Positions 1 to 10,436 of a DNA stretch of 64,000 nt are shown here, piece after piece. Where the stretch lies: NCBI GenBank assembly GCA_016858145.1, contig JAEHOE010000124.1, positions 248,001-312,000 of the forward strand, written 5' to 3'. Below the pieces are notes generated by a model, which was given only the letters and a program-made list of their open reading frames with translations, was not told the origin of the DNA and ran no database searches. This DNA comes from Edaphochlamys debaryana (Eukaryota; Chlorophyta; Chlorophyceae; Chlamydomonadales). The position numbers were made by a program, and so were the translations under genes. Position 1 is the first letter of the stretch; the number at the start of each line of letters is the position of its first letter.

Positions 1-985
1 GCTACTCGTACACGTACGTCCGCCAGGCCAATGGCCAGTGGCTCATCGTCGAGCACCACTCCTCGGCCATGCCTGAGGACATCAAGAAGCCGGTGGGTGG
101 CGGGCGGGCGGGAAGGGCGGGGTCTGAGTCATGGATTCAAAATTGCGATGCCCGCCTGTCTGGCCCCCTGGTCAGCCCGTGCGGCTTAGCTCGAGCTCCA
201 TCCCTGCACTTCCTGCCCTGACTCCCCCGCCGCCCGCTCCTCCGTCCTCCCGCCCCCAGGTCCTGGCTCTGTTCGATGCCTGGAACGCCGCTCTGGCCAC
301 CGGTGACCCCAAGGCCGTGGCCGCCCTCTACTCGCCCACCGCCGTGCTGCTGCCCACCGTCTCGGACAAGGTCCGCAACACGCCTGCGGAGATCGAGGAC
401 TACTTCGTCACCTTCCTCAAGAAGAACCCCCAGGTGAGCCCCAGGTGCTTAGGATACTCAAAAGGAGGGTGCTGTGGATGAGACTGCCTGGTGCGCTGCT
501 CGATGGCAGGACTGTGTGCTGGTGCTGAACCGGGTCCTGTCCGCATGGCTGAACCCTTTCTACGCTCCCTTCCCCACAGGGTGTGATTGACATGGTGGAG
601 AGCGACACCCCCAACATCCGCTTCCTCGCCACCAACGTCGCCATCAACTCTGGTACCTACGTGTTCACCCTGACGAAGGCCGACGGCTCGGGCACTGAGA
701 AGGTGGGCATGAGTGCGGCGAGCAGGGGACGGGCCCCAACTTTCGTGGCCATGCAGCCAGCTAGCTTGGGAGGTGGGGCATGCGGGGACAGGCGCCAATC
801 CGGATGATGCTTCGTAGGCGCGCGTCCGTCGTCTCACCAGCCCCCCCATCCCTCCCCGCCCCTCACTTCCCTATTCACAGATTCGCGCTCGCTACACCTA
901 TGTCTACAAGAAGAACCGCGACGGCAAGTGGCTGATTGAGGAGCACCACTCCTCGGCCATGCCCGAGAACCCCAAGGTCGAGTAA
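1..985 (+). CDS. SnoaL-like/CaMKII-association-domain-like secreted protein, 3' part only
   Basis: The last four exons of a gene entering from the left: 1-92, 260-433, 580-702 and 881-985 (TAA at 983-985), all with GT-AG introns. They encode the end of one NTF2-fold domain (SYTYVRQANGQWLIVEHHSS) and a complete second one (from VLALFDAWNAAL to EEHHSSAMPENPKVE). The family resemblance is to SnoaL-like/DUF4440 and CaMKII association domains; ligand and reaction are unknown. Over the shared 171 or so residues it differs from the complete minus-strand gene at 5437-7583 at only two places I can see (ATNVAINS against ANNLAINS). The upstream exons, including the signal peptide, are outside the window, so I cannot say whether the copy is intact. 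The two genes face each other tail to tail. Confidence 0.85.
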
Positions 986-1083
986 GGGGCTTACTGATGA
1001 GCGCGCGCGCTCTGTGAAGAATGAATGATCGAAGAGCTGGGAGGATGACTAGTGCAGATGCGGAGTTGACCGTAGCAGCAGCA
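1..1083 (+). repeat. Left arm of inverted duplication
   Basis: This stretch is the near-identical reverse complement of 5341-6434. Both exons and introns match, and the match continues about 100 bp past the stop codon, where it ends at a shared GCAGCAGCAC / GTGCTGCTGC boundary. Intron lengths differ by only a few bases between arms (167/172, 146/147, 178/185), so the duplication is recent. The arm runs off the left edge of the window, so its full length is unknown. Confidence 0.92.
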
Positions 1084-2071
1084 CCGGTCAGATCCTGCTG
1101 AGCAGGTGGCAGCAATATCTGGGCATGTGCTTTGGCCCAGAGAACCTTGATAAGCCATAACCGACCATACGTAACCTGATGAGCTGCTGAGCGCGGGTCC
1201 TCCGGGTGTGTGAGGACTTGTTGTGAAGAATCTGACATAGGAGAGTGACGCCTCTGAAAAGAGAACGGCGTGGTGGGATATGCACTTCACTTGGGGAGCG
1301 AGGAGGAGGCGGGGGTAGATAGGGATGAGGCAGGTGATGGTCGAGAACAGGTAGCGTACGGCAGCATTTGTCGCTTGGTCGAGTGTGACTTGTCTTTTCT
1401 TTATACACAATTAATCCTAACGGTGTAGCTGCATGCTTGCCGAGATAACGGGTTGGATACTCATTACTGACGCGTTCGAGGCGTATGATCCTGACCTGAG
1501 CACTGAGATGCCGTACAAGCCGGATGTAGAGTTGGGTGGTGGGTGGTGTTCGGACGACCATCCATGAAACGGATTAAACCAGATTTAACTTGTGCCCTCG
1601 CGCATGCACCCTCAGCAAGCAAGTAAGGCGTCCCAACTAACACCTGACGTCCTAAGTAACGCTAAGCCTTATGAGCCGATTGGTGCCAAAGGGCGGCAGC
1701 GAAAATGGACTTAACCCGAGGGTCAAAACAGGCCTCCAGACCCGTTGTACGGCAACTTGCCGTCGGCAAGGGCTGTATGGCATGACAATTAAACGCTGAC
1801 GGAGTCTGTTGTTCTTACATGGCAAGGGCATCAGCCAAGAGCCCATACACGGCCAAAGGGCCAGGGATCTAGAGCGTAATAAAGGTCGATCTAACTCAGC
1901 ATCTACACATTTAGACCTTTAGATCTGGACGGAACTTGCAACTACATCGCTCGCCTCGCGCTGCGAAGTTCTGACCCAAGGGCCTTTCATGAAGCTGCCA
2001 TCGCGAAACTTAAGAGCCCCGCCCCGCCCCGTCCTCTCCAGACACCCATAGTCGCTCACACCGCTCGCACC
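1084..2071. other. Intergenic, no gene seen
   Basis: No splice-consistent or conserved reading frame. The first part is presumably 3' flank of the left SnoaL-like gene. A perfect 7-bp hairpin (CTTGCCG/CGGCAAG, one-base loop) sits at 1756-1770. A GC-box-like run (GCCCCGCCCCGCCCC) lies just before the ATG at 2072. Confidence 0.6.
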
Positions 2072-2366
2072 ATGACGCTGATCACTTTTAGCCAACAGCT
2101 GGTGGCCCTGGACGCCAAGAACGTCAAGGACTTCCTCCCGGGGCTCGCTTGGGAGGCCCGCGCCGACCCGGACAACCCGCGCTACGACGCGGACCTCCCA
2201 GTCGGCGGCGACACGCCGTTTGAGCCAGTGCGCGAGGCCCTGGCGCTGGCGCTGGGTCGCAAGGTGGGTCGCCAAGACGGGCAAGCCGCAGTCGGAGGAG
2301 CACAAGGCCGCCATCTCGGCGGCCAAGACGGGCAAGCCGAAGGCGGTTCAAGCAATAATTGAGTGA
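2072..2366 (+). pseudogene. NUMOD3-like fragment, frameshifted
   Basis: An ATG at 2072 opens a frame (MTLITFSQQLVALDAK...) that loses sense near 2265. From about 2271 to the TGA at 2364-2366 the neighbouring frame reads AKTGKPQSEEHKAAISAAKT followed by GKPKAVQAIIE. This resembles the GK-x-SEE-x-K-x-x-IS repeat of NUMOD3 (nuclease-associated modular domain 3), a DNA-binding module that accompanies homing-type endonucleases and that I recall from green algal genomes. No nuclease domain is present. A one-base shift joins the two frames, and no intron of plausible size can do so. The first 66 residues are unrecognised. It may be a decayed gene, or a short exon of one with a sequencing error. Confidence 0.4.
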
Positions 2367-2594
2367 TTCACTGACGGGCACTGGGACTGGCTGAAGGCGA
2401 GGCCCGAGGGATTGAGAGGGCTGCCAAGTCAGAACCCTAGAAGATGTGTGGTGGTCTGGTGTCCAACGTCTCGACAAGGGGCCCCAGCGAGGTGCATGAG
2501 ACCGAGGCGGAGGTAGGCACCGCTTGCTGCGCGAGAGCTGTGTTGATAGGAGCGAGGGCGGCAAGCGTGCTACAGGTGCGGTACGGCACTTATG

Positions 2595-2989
2595 CTTGCA
2601 CGGGCGGGCCGGGTACCAGCACGAGGTGCAGACCTTATGGATGCACGCGCCGCCATCCATGCTGCCGCAGGAGGCCTTGGGGCTGCCACCTGCACATGTA
2701 ACAGGGGTTAGCTAGGAGCAAGTGAGCGAGGCGCACGGGTTCGGGGAGGCGCAGGGGGCCCGGGATGGATCAGGTGACGGCGCACGCCAGAAACCCGCCG
2801 GGGGCACGGCCCGTTAGGAGTCCAGGATCGCAGAAGGGTATGCTTTGCGTTGAGTTCCGCGAGCATCTCGGCGGTCAACACTCTGCAGACAGCCAGCAAC
2901 TCGCGCGCAGGCGCGGGGGCCGGGGCAGCCATTAGCAGCGCGAGGGCTGCAACCGCCAGCATCGCCAATGCGTCACGAGTCGTGGTCAT
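2595..2989 (-). pseudogene. Degraded or truncated paralog of the secreted SnoaL-like gene (first two exons)
   Basis: The ATG at 2987-2989 starts a signal-peptide-like exon (MTTTRDALAMLAVAALALLM) that aligns with exon 1 of the gene at 5437-7583 (MTASRFAPSMLVVAALALLM). The 5' leader before the ATG is also similar. After an apparent acceptor at 2690-2691, a second exon reads SCGSMDGGACIHK then CTSCWYPARPCK, matching the Cys-rich start of exon 2 in that gene (SCAGLSGGLCIDR then TSCWYLARPCK). Similarity stops at about 2595, exactly where the NTF2-fold domain should begin, and none of that domain follows. It is either a dead copy or a shortened gene for a small secreted Cys-rich protein. It lies inside the spacer between the inverted arms. 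Confidence 0.6.
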
Positions 2990-5340
2990 CGTGTAAGCGC
3001 CTACATGGCAGTCAGGGTGAGCATCGGCTGTGTGAAGAAGCGCGGGGCTCGCCGCACATGCACGCACGGCGAGCATTTGCCGGGTGGAGAGGCCCCACTT
3101 TGCCATCAAGCCTTGCTCATCGCTTGGGCTACGTGCTAGGATAAAGAGGCCAATCCCTCAGTCGAGAGCTCTGAGTGATGTACCGTACGCGTCCCTGTCA
3201 TTTTGGCCGGGCGACGCGCCTCCCCTGGGCCCACATCGTGCGCTTGGCCCATACCGGAGCTGAAAGGCCCGTGCGACATGAGCTTGGAGAGACGTGTTTT
3301 TGGGCAGGGGAAAGCGCATTTTGCAACAATTTGCAACATGCCATGGACAAACCGCAGTGTTTGGCGGCTGGACTCTTGTCAGGAGCAGGAGTTTTTGGGC
3401 TGAGCCGCCGCCGTTAGGCTCTTCGGGCGGCGAAGCCCCCCGGGATTACCCCGTGTCGGCGTGCGTGCGTATGTGCCTGCGTCACGCATGAACTTGCGAT
3501 TCACGCCCAGGTGGTGGAGAGGGGTTGAGGGCTGCACGGAGCCAGACTCGAACATTGGGCCCCTGGGGGGGTTCACGGGGCTCAGCCCTTTTCCTGCCTT
3601 CGGGCAGCCACCCTTGTCGCTCGAGCATCACAAAGTCGCTGCACTCAGGACCAGCCAGGACCAGCAGCCAGGACCATGCAGCGCACTTCTGGCGCGCTCC
3701 TCGACTGGTTCACAAGAGTTAGGATGCATCAGGACATGCTCAGTCCGCGCGTCGCGCTGCAGCGTGGTGCGGGCCGTACGTGGCTGCAACATGCTGCAGC
3801 ACTCTGCATATGAAATGAAGACATCAAAGTCTCAGATTGCGCAAGGACGGTCACGGCACGCCCTGCGTTCCCCGCGGACGTACCGCCTCGCGCCACGACA
3901 CGCAGCAGACAGGCGGAGGGATTGGTCTTATCTCGATACCCGCTGGCCACGGACCGCCTGTCGTGCCGGGGTGCAAGGGCGATGTCCGGCGTCCGACGTT
4001 ATTCCCCTCATGTCCGCATTGCGGCAAACGTATCTCCCACCCCCTTCCAAACCCGATGCGTCTGCCACCGTGCCACGATGACGTCTGGAGGCTGAAGCGC
4101 GTTGAAGCAGGTTGAAGCGGGTTGAACGAGGGCGGGCCTTAGGGGCCTAGCTGTGCGGTGAGGGCTGTGGGCCTCTGCAGCGCAGTAGCAGTCCCCTCCT
4201 GCCGCCGCCCCACCACCGCGGCGACAGCGGCTCATCGAACATGCTCTCCGACCGCACCCGAATGGGTACGGTCCGCTGTCTACGCCCCATTGTCTATAAT
4301 AAACCCGAATGGGTAGCAAGACGGGTGGAGCTGGTGCCCGCAGCCCCGCTCGCCCTCTTCCCTCACATCGCGCCTTACACCACGTGGTGAGCTGACGTTC
4401 CCCCTGGGCCCCCTGTCCCTCAAGCTTCCAGGACGGACATGCAGTGGCCGGGGTAGGTAAAGGTTAAGTAGCTATGCATGGCGCTGGGCTCTGGCTTTTG
4501 GGCCTTTCATTTGCGGAACGACGGGCGGCGCGCAGGTCCCGCAGGTCCCGCAGGTAGGTAACATGGCCTTGATCCGACCCGCCCCGGAATCCAGTAGAAG
4601 GACGCTAGAAGGGGGCCTTACTTACGCAGGCAGGTGAGTGGCAGTGATGCGAAACCTCTTGCTTGCGGGAGTAGCCCGTTGATTACAGCCCCGCAACAGG
4701 TATATGGATGGCTGAGAGGTCTGGAGAGTCAATGACTACTTCAGCAGCGGACGCGGCCATTACAACGAAGATTGTGTGCCACCTGTGGCATGCCCCTGCC
4801 ACCACACAGCCTCCCGTCGTCCGACCCCACGTTCTGCAGCGCAGGGTGTCATTGCAGGCCTGCAACCCCCGCTCACCGGCAGGCGTCAAAGGCCTGCAGC
4901 ACAGACGTCTGCCTAACCCGTAATACGACTGGCTCCCATTATCATCTATCAGAGTCAGCTTCGCCGGACATGTGGGCCGGTCATATGAGAAAGTGACCAG
5001 AGTCGGAAAGGTCCAGTGCGATCCCTCAGCGTCGCTCGCCTACTTGCTGCCTACGGGGTGCCCTTTATGTGCACTGACCATTGGGCCAACGCATCTGCTC
5101 ACAGCTTCACCCCTTTCAGCATTGCACCGAGGCCCCTCATCCCCCCTTATAGAGCTCTTCCAACCCAACTGTTATCCGATCATATCACGCAGCGTGATGG
5201 CTTCATCAGTGATGAGTTCCGACTCTCTCAGTGCGCAACTCGAATGCCCGTGACAGTTATGGCACCCGAGCTGGGGGCACTATCATCCTCTCTGCCCTCA
5301 TGCCTTCCCCTCCCCAGTCCGAACTCCGTTGGCTACGAGT
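2990..5340. other. Spacer between inverted arms, no gene seen
   Basis: No conserved or splice-consistent coding sequence. Small structures are visible: a 5-bp stem around 3421-3435 (CTTCG/CGAAG), a perfect UUCG-tetraloop-type hairpin at 3594-3607 (CTGCC-TTCG-GGCAG), a B-box-like TGTTCGAGTC on the minus strand near 3548-3557, repeated GGTTGAAGC-like words at about 4090-4130, and a duplicated CAGGTCCCG near 4530-4556. Confidence 0.6.
4256..4315. repeat. Short direct repeat pair
   Basis: The 13-mer ACCCGAATGGGTA occurs at 4256-4268 and again at 4303-4315, 47 bp apart. A TATA-like CTATAATAAA lies just before the second copy. Function unknown; it could be a target-site duplication or a chance regulatory pair. 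Confidence 0.5.
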
Positions 5341-6434
5341 AGTGCTGCTGCTACGGTCAACTCCGCATCTGCACTAGTCATACTCCCAGCTCTTCGATCA
5401 TTCATTCTTCACAGCGCGCGCTCATCAGTAAGTCCCTTACTCGACCTTGGGGTTCTCGGGCATGGCCGAGGAGTGGTGCTCCTCAATCAGCCACTTGCCG
5501 TCGCGGTTCTTCTTGTAGACATAGGTGTAGCGAGCGCGGATCTGAGAATTGGGAAGTGAGGGGCGGGGAGGGGAGGCGGGAGGGGAGGCTGGTGAGACGA
5601 CGGACGCGCGCCTACGAAGCATCATCCGGATCGGCGCCTGTCCCCGCATGCCCCACCTCCCAAGCTAGCTGGCTGCATGGCCACCAAAGTCGGGGCCCGT
5701 CCCCTGCTCGCCGCACTCATGCCCACCTTCTCAGTGCCCGAGCCGTCGGCCTTCGTCAGGGTGAACACGTAGGTGCCAGAGTTGATGGCAAGGTTGTTGG
5801 CGAGGAAGCGGATGTTGGGGGTGTCGCTCTCCACCATGTCAATCACACCCTGTGGGGAAGGGAGCGTAGGAAAGGTTCAGCCATGCGGACAGGACCCGGT
5901 TCAGCACCAGCACACAGTCCTGCCATCCGAGCAGCGCACCAGGCAGTCTCACTCACATCACCCTCCTTTTGAGTATCCTAAGCACCTGGGGCTCACCTGG
6001 GGGTTCTTCTTAAGGAAGGTGACGAAGTAGTCCTCGATCTCCGCAGGCGTGTTGCGGACCTTGTCCGAGACGGTGGGCAGCAGCACGGCGGTGGGCGAGT
6101 AGAGGGCGGCCACGGCCTTGGGGTCACCGGTGGCCAGAGCGGCGTTCCAGGCATCGAACAGAGCCAGGACCTGGGGGCGGGAGGACGGAGGAGCGGGCGG
6201 CGGGGGAGTCACGGCTGGAAGGGCAGGGATGGAGCTCGAGCTAAGCCGCACGGCGGGCCGACCAGGGGCCAGACGGGAGTGCATCGCAATCCAGCCACAC
6301 CCAAGCCTTAGACCCTTCCCTTCAAGCCCGCCCGCCACCCACCGGCTTCTTGATGTCCTCAGGCATGGCCGAGGAGTGGTGCTCGACGATGAGCCACTGG
6401 CCGTTGGCCTGGCGGACGTACGTGTACGAGTAGC
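5341..6434 (-). repeat. Right arm of inverted duplication
   Basis: Reverse complement of 1-1083. It covers the last four exons and 3' flank of the complete SnoaL-like gene. The two arms are separated by about 4.26 kb. Confidence 0.92.
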
Positions 6435-7583
6435 GGGCCTGGACGCTCGAGTAGTCCTGGGGGGAGGAGGGCGGGCACAGGGGGCGCGCAAGGGCGGAGC
6501 AGGCGAGAGTCAGCATGCGTGCGGCAAGGGGGCTGAGCGCCCAGGCCCGCACCAGCTCGCTCCCTCCAGCAACGCACCTTGAAGGTGAAGGTGTAGATAC
6601 CCAGGTCCTGGACCACACCCTCAGCAAGGTGGCGGACCTGGGGGCGGGCGAGGGAGGCCGGAGCAGGGGTGACGAGGTGTGGAGGTGGGAGGTAGCGAGG
6701 GCAAGGGCAAGTGCAAGGGCGGAAGGAGCACGAGGAAATGGAAGGGCACACGTGGCACAAGCAAAAGCAAACATGGGCAGACCCCAACCCCTTGCCCTTC
6801 CACTCACCTCGTACTGGTCAATCACACCCTGGGGGCCCTTCTTCAGGAACTCCACAAAGTAGTCGATGATCTCCGCACGGGTCTTGCGGTACTGTGGGGC
6901 GGAGGGGTTCAAGGGATCGGAAGACGCTACGGGGCACAGGGTGAGCATGACATGGCAGTACTCGGAGATCAGCAACCCTGCTGGTGCGTGCCCTCGTCCG
7001 CTCCTCCCAGCCCCCACCCCCACCTGGTTGGACACGGTGGGCAGCAGCACGGCGGAGGGGGCGTACATGTCCGCAACCTTCTCGGGGTCACCGGTGGCCA
7101 GGGCGGCGTTCCAGTCGTTGAAGAGGGCGAGGACCTCGTCGTCAGAGGGCTTGCAGGGGCGGGCCAGGTACCAGCAAGAGGTGCCGCCGGACCGGTCGAT
7201 GCACAGGCCGCCGGACAGGCCAGCGCAGGACGCCTGGGAGGTACCATCTGTGAGAGGGGGAGGGGATGAGCAGGAGTAAGCGGGGGCGCCTGGGCAACTC
7301 GCTGGAGGGTGAAACCGCGAGCACGGTGCGTGGGGAGGCAGGATCGAGTGCGTGGGGCGGCCAAGCAAGTTACGCGTTAACCCCGGCTAAACTCACGAGT
7401 CTCATAGCACTCGAGGGCGTAGAAGGTGTTCTTAGCCGCGTTGTACGCCGCAAGAACCTCCTCCGTCAGGAGGCCGCAGGATGCCTCTTGCAGCGCGCGC
7501 CCGGCCGCGGGGGCCGGCGCAGCCATCAGCAGCGCGAGGGCTGCGACCACCAGCATTGACGGCGCAAAACGCGACGCAGTCAT
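5437..7583 (-). CDS. Secreted protein with Cys-rich N-terminus and two tandem SnoaL-like/CaMKII-association-like domains
   Basis: Eight exons, read from high to low coordinate: 7583-7397, 7247-7024, 6891-6808, 6637-6578, 6456-6343, 6170-5997, 5849-5727 and 5541-5437. All have GT-AG introns and the frame is consistent (1071 nt, 356 aa). I chose the ATG at 7583 because it directly precedes a signal peptide (residues 1-27, hydrophobic core MLVVAALALLMAAPAPA); the frame is open further upstream but that part is not signal-like. A Cys-rich segment (about residues 64-95, ending TSCWYLARPCK) precedes domain 1 (about 100-222) and domain 2 (about 223-356). Both domains have a VLALF-x2-WNAALATGDP start, a YxPxAVLLPTVS strand and an EHHSSAMPE end. 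These are NTF2-fold features; a catalytic role is not evident. Domain 1 has more introns than domain 2. Likely secretory or extracellular; substrate unknown. Confidence 0.85.
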
Positions 7584-10436
7584 CTTGTATACTCCTGATA
7601 GGCAGCAAGGGAAGGCGTCAGCCGCGTAATAGAGAAGCGTCGCGAAATAACCTGGCGCGATTCCTGCAAGGCCAACTTCAACTGCGTCGCGAAGACGCGC
7701 TCTCGAAGCTATGGCCTCAGCTAGGTACAACGCGCTCTGTCTACGCCGATCACCGAGGCCGGAGCAGAGCTCCTAGTGCATCGCCGTTTGCCCAGCGCCA
7801 GGCGACACGCCTACCTGCGCGCTCCAGTATGACCAGGGCCGTGTTGTGAGGCAGACGATGCTGATGATATCAAAATGATGCGCGTCTGCTCCTTTTAAGG
7901 GCGCCAGGAGTGTCGTACGGCTCGCGGTCTGGCAGACTCCGTTCGGCTGACTGACATGGCCGTCGGCACGTGTAAGACAGTTTCACCCTTCGTCGCAACG
8001 TCTGAGACCTCGCCTTGCGCGATAGCGCTCGGCGCGCTTATGCGTCATGCTCGCGCGCGGTACATGCACGCACTTGCTGCACGCGGACCCAAAGCCTCCG
8101 ACGAGCGCATTTCCTGCCGACAACCCGCGCGGCCACTGCATGATGCAAGAGCAACGTAAGAAGCATACAGCGCACGGAAGCCGCGCGGCACGCCGCGGCC
8201 TCCTCCAATGTCAGGACCCCTACGTCAAACTCTCCAACGAGGGTACGGGTGCGCGGGGGTTCGGGAGTGTTGGGAGCACGTCAGTTTGCGTTACGTTGGC
8301 TGGGTGTATGCTTGCGGAGCGCGAATTTCAGGGCAGGTCAAGTGGACGGGCTACAGAGTTGCGACCGGCGCCTACGTCGCTCGGCACGCACCGATCGACG
8401 ACGTTTGGACTTCACCCGGCACGCCGCGCCGCGCGGCATATAGACAAGTTTGGAACGTCATGGAGTCAGCCCGTTGTCTGGCATCACGGCGCTCCGTCCT
8501 GGCTGCTCGCCCCGTTGCCCGACGCGCAACGCGCTCGGGCTCCGTGGATGGACGTGTCCGACTGCCGCTGCCCCCCCGGTCGGGCGTGTCTAAACACGTC
8601 CGCCTTGCGTCGAAGCCCGCGCGCGCAGACAGCGCAGACACGGGCGACAGACCGCACAGTTGCACGCAGGGGGTTGACCTGCGCTACTTGTACAAGCACA
8701 TGTGCCCATCAACCTTGACCGTCTCTTCACCAGTGCCACCCGTCCGCCGACAGGCGTGTTGCTGCTCCTTCGTTACATATCCCGTAGGCACCCAACCCCA
8801 GCAGCTGCACACTCACGCCGTGCGTGCCAAGCTCGATCGGTGCAGGACCACGTATTGTGACGTAGTTGTCGTACGTGTCGACTGCAAGCCTAGAGCAAGA
8901 CTGGTGACGGCTGATGGCATCCCTTCGTGCCGCTTTCTATGCCCTCTCCGCATTCCCCTCGCTCGCGCACGCACGTAACCTTCAGCCCTGCGAACTGCTG
9001 AGTGCCAGGGCGAGAGCCGAAAGGCGCTCTATGAAGCAACGCCAGCAGGGCTTCAACTCAGTCCGTGGCATTTCATCCAGGGGTCCACCAGCCAGCCACA
9101 TCAACCCTTGCCCTGTGCAGCCCACTCTGGGTGTCTGCCACGGCAAACATAGCCCGTGCTCAACGGAACCCCCGCGCCTGCTCCCGCCGCCTTAACCCAC
9201 GCCAGGCTGGGGCAATGCTTGCACTGCTCCGCCCTCAACCGCACACACCTGAACAATATGCAATCGTGGCCTACGCTCCCCAACCTCCCGCGTGCCACCG
9301 TCGCTTGCAGCCGCTGCTCGTCCGCTCAGCGGACCGGCTAGCGCTGCTCGTAGCAACAGTAGCAGCCGTGAAGCAGTTGTTGCCTTTCCTAGCCCCTACG
9401 GGTCTCCAGGCCCCGTATCCCACGTCAGTCTAGCACGGCTCCACGGTCCCCAGCCAGGTAGGGCCCGCGAAGCGTCCCACCGGGTCCGCGCATGGGTCCC
9501 GAGTGAGCGCCCCGTGCTCCTGACCTTGAAGCCAGAGCACTCCTCAGGCCGGCGTCGGTACCCCCGGCTTGCTCTTGTCCCCGTCCTTGGCACACACAAC
9601 GCACTGCTACCCCGCCCGCGCTCAACGGACCACTTCTGCTTGCCAGTCTTGATTCCCCCGAACAGGTGCCCCAGGCAGTCAGCTGCCTCGGCACGCCTCG
9701 CTGGTACCCAAGTGCATTGCCAGCGGCGGGGTTGACATCGGTAGGTCCCTTGCATCGGCGCAGACCAGCACGAAGCTGCAAGCCCGCCGCATGCCTAAGT
9801 TCCCTTCGTCAAGCCTGGCTCCAGCACTTCCCAGCCGCTGCTATCGCCGCCACGCCCCCAGTTGGCGGCGCTCCTTCCGTGTCGCCAGCCAAGGCTCCAG
9901 CGCTGCCGCGGCCGCCGCTGTGGCAGCATCCGGCAGCCGGCAGCAGCGGTCCCGCGGGACGGATGTGCCAAGCCGGCAGGCGGCAGTGCCCCAGCCCGGG
10001 TGCGGGCGCCATGGCTGCAACCGCTGTCTTGCAAGCCTCCTCAGGACCTGAGCAGGCCGGGCACTCCTCGACGTGAAGCCCCTGGCCACCAGCTCGAGGC
10101 CGCTCGCCAGCAGCTGCTTGGGAGAGGCCATGGCCAGCGAACCCCGAGCGTCCGGGCTCACGCACCAGCTGCCAGGAAGCTCCAGCTGCCAGGAAGCTCC
10201 AGAGGGCAGAAGGGCTCCTGCCCTGCCACATCAGCACCAAGCCAGGGGCCTCCGAGGGCTGGCTCCTGATGGCCTCGCCTCATGCTGCCCGCCGTCTGAC
10301 ATACGGCGCTTGCAGCCTCCGGCCCTCCATGCCGCCGTCCGCCTGCCCCCAGTCCGCCGCTCCCTCCGCCTGCACGCCGGCGCCTGCCCTTGACCCCGGC
10401 CCCGCCCCCGCTCCGCAGCGTGGCGACCCCTTCCCT
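7584..10436. other. Long intergenic region, no gene supported
   Basis: Upstream of the SnoaL-like gene and downstream of ALG7 (both minus strand). Several long open frames exist on both strands, but they have no recognisable domain, overlap each other and show no conserved splice pattern, as expected in GC-rich DNA. A TTAAAA-type element (minus strand, near 7893) could be a promoter element of the SnoaL-like gene but lies about 310 bp from its ATG. A tandem copy of AGCTGCCAGGAAGCTCC occurs at about 10167-10201. Confidence 0.55.

Noticed and set aside
4772..4996. Short frame with a CxxC pair resembling a zinc ribbon
   Set aside because: Only one clear CxxC, no second knuckle, no conservation evidence.
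8208..8978. 256-aa open frame upstream of the SnoaL-like gene
   Set aside because: No recognisable domain, overlapping long frames on both strands, no splice or promoter support.
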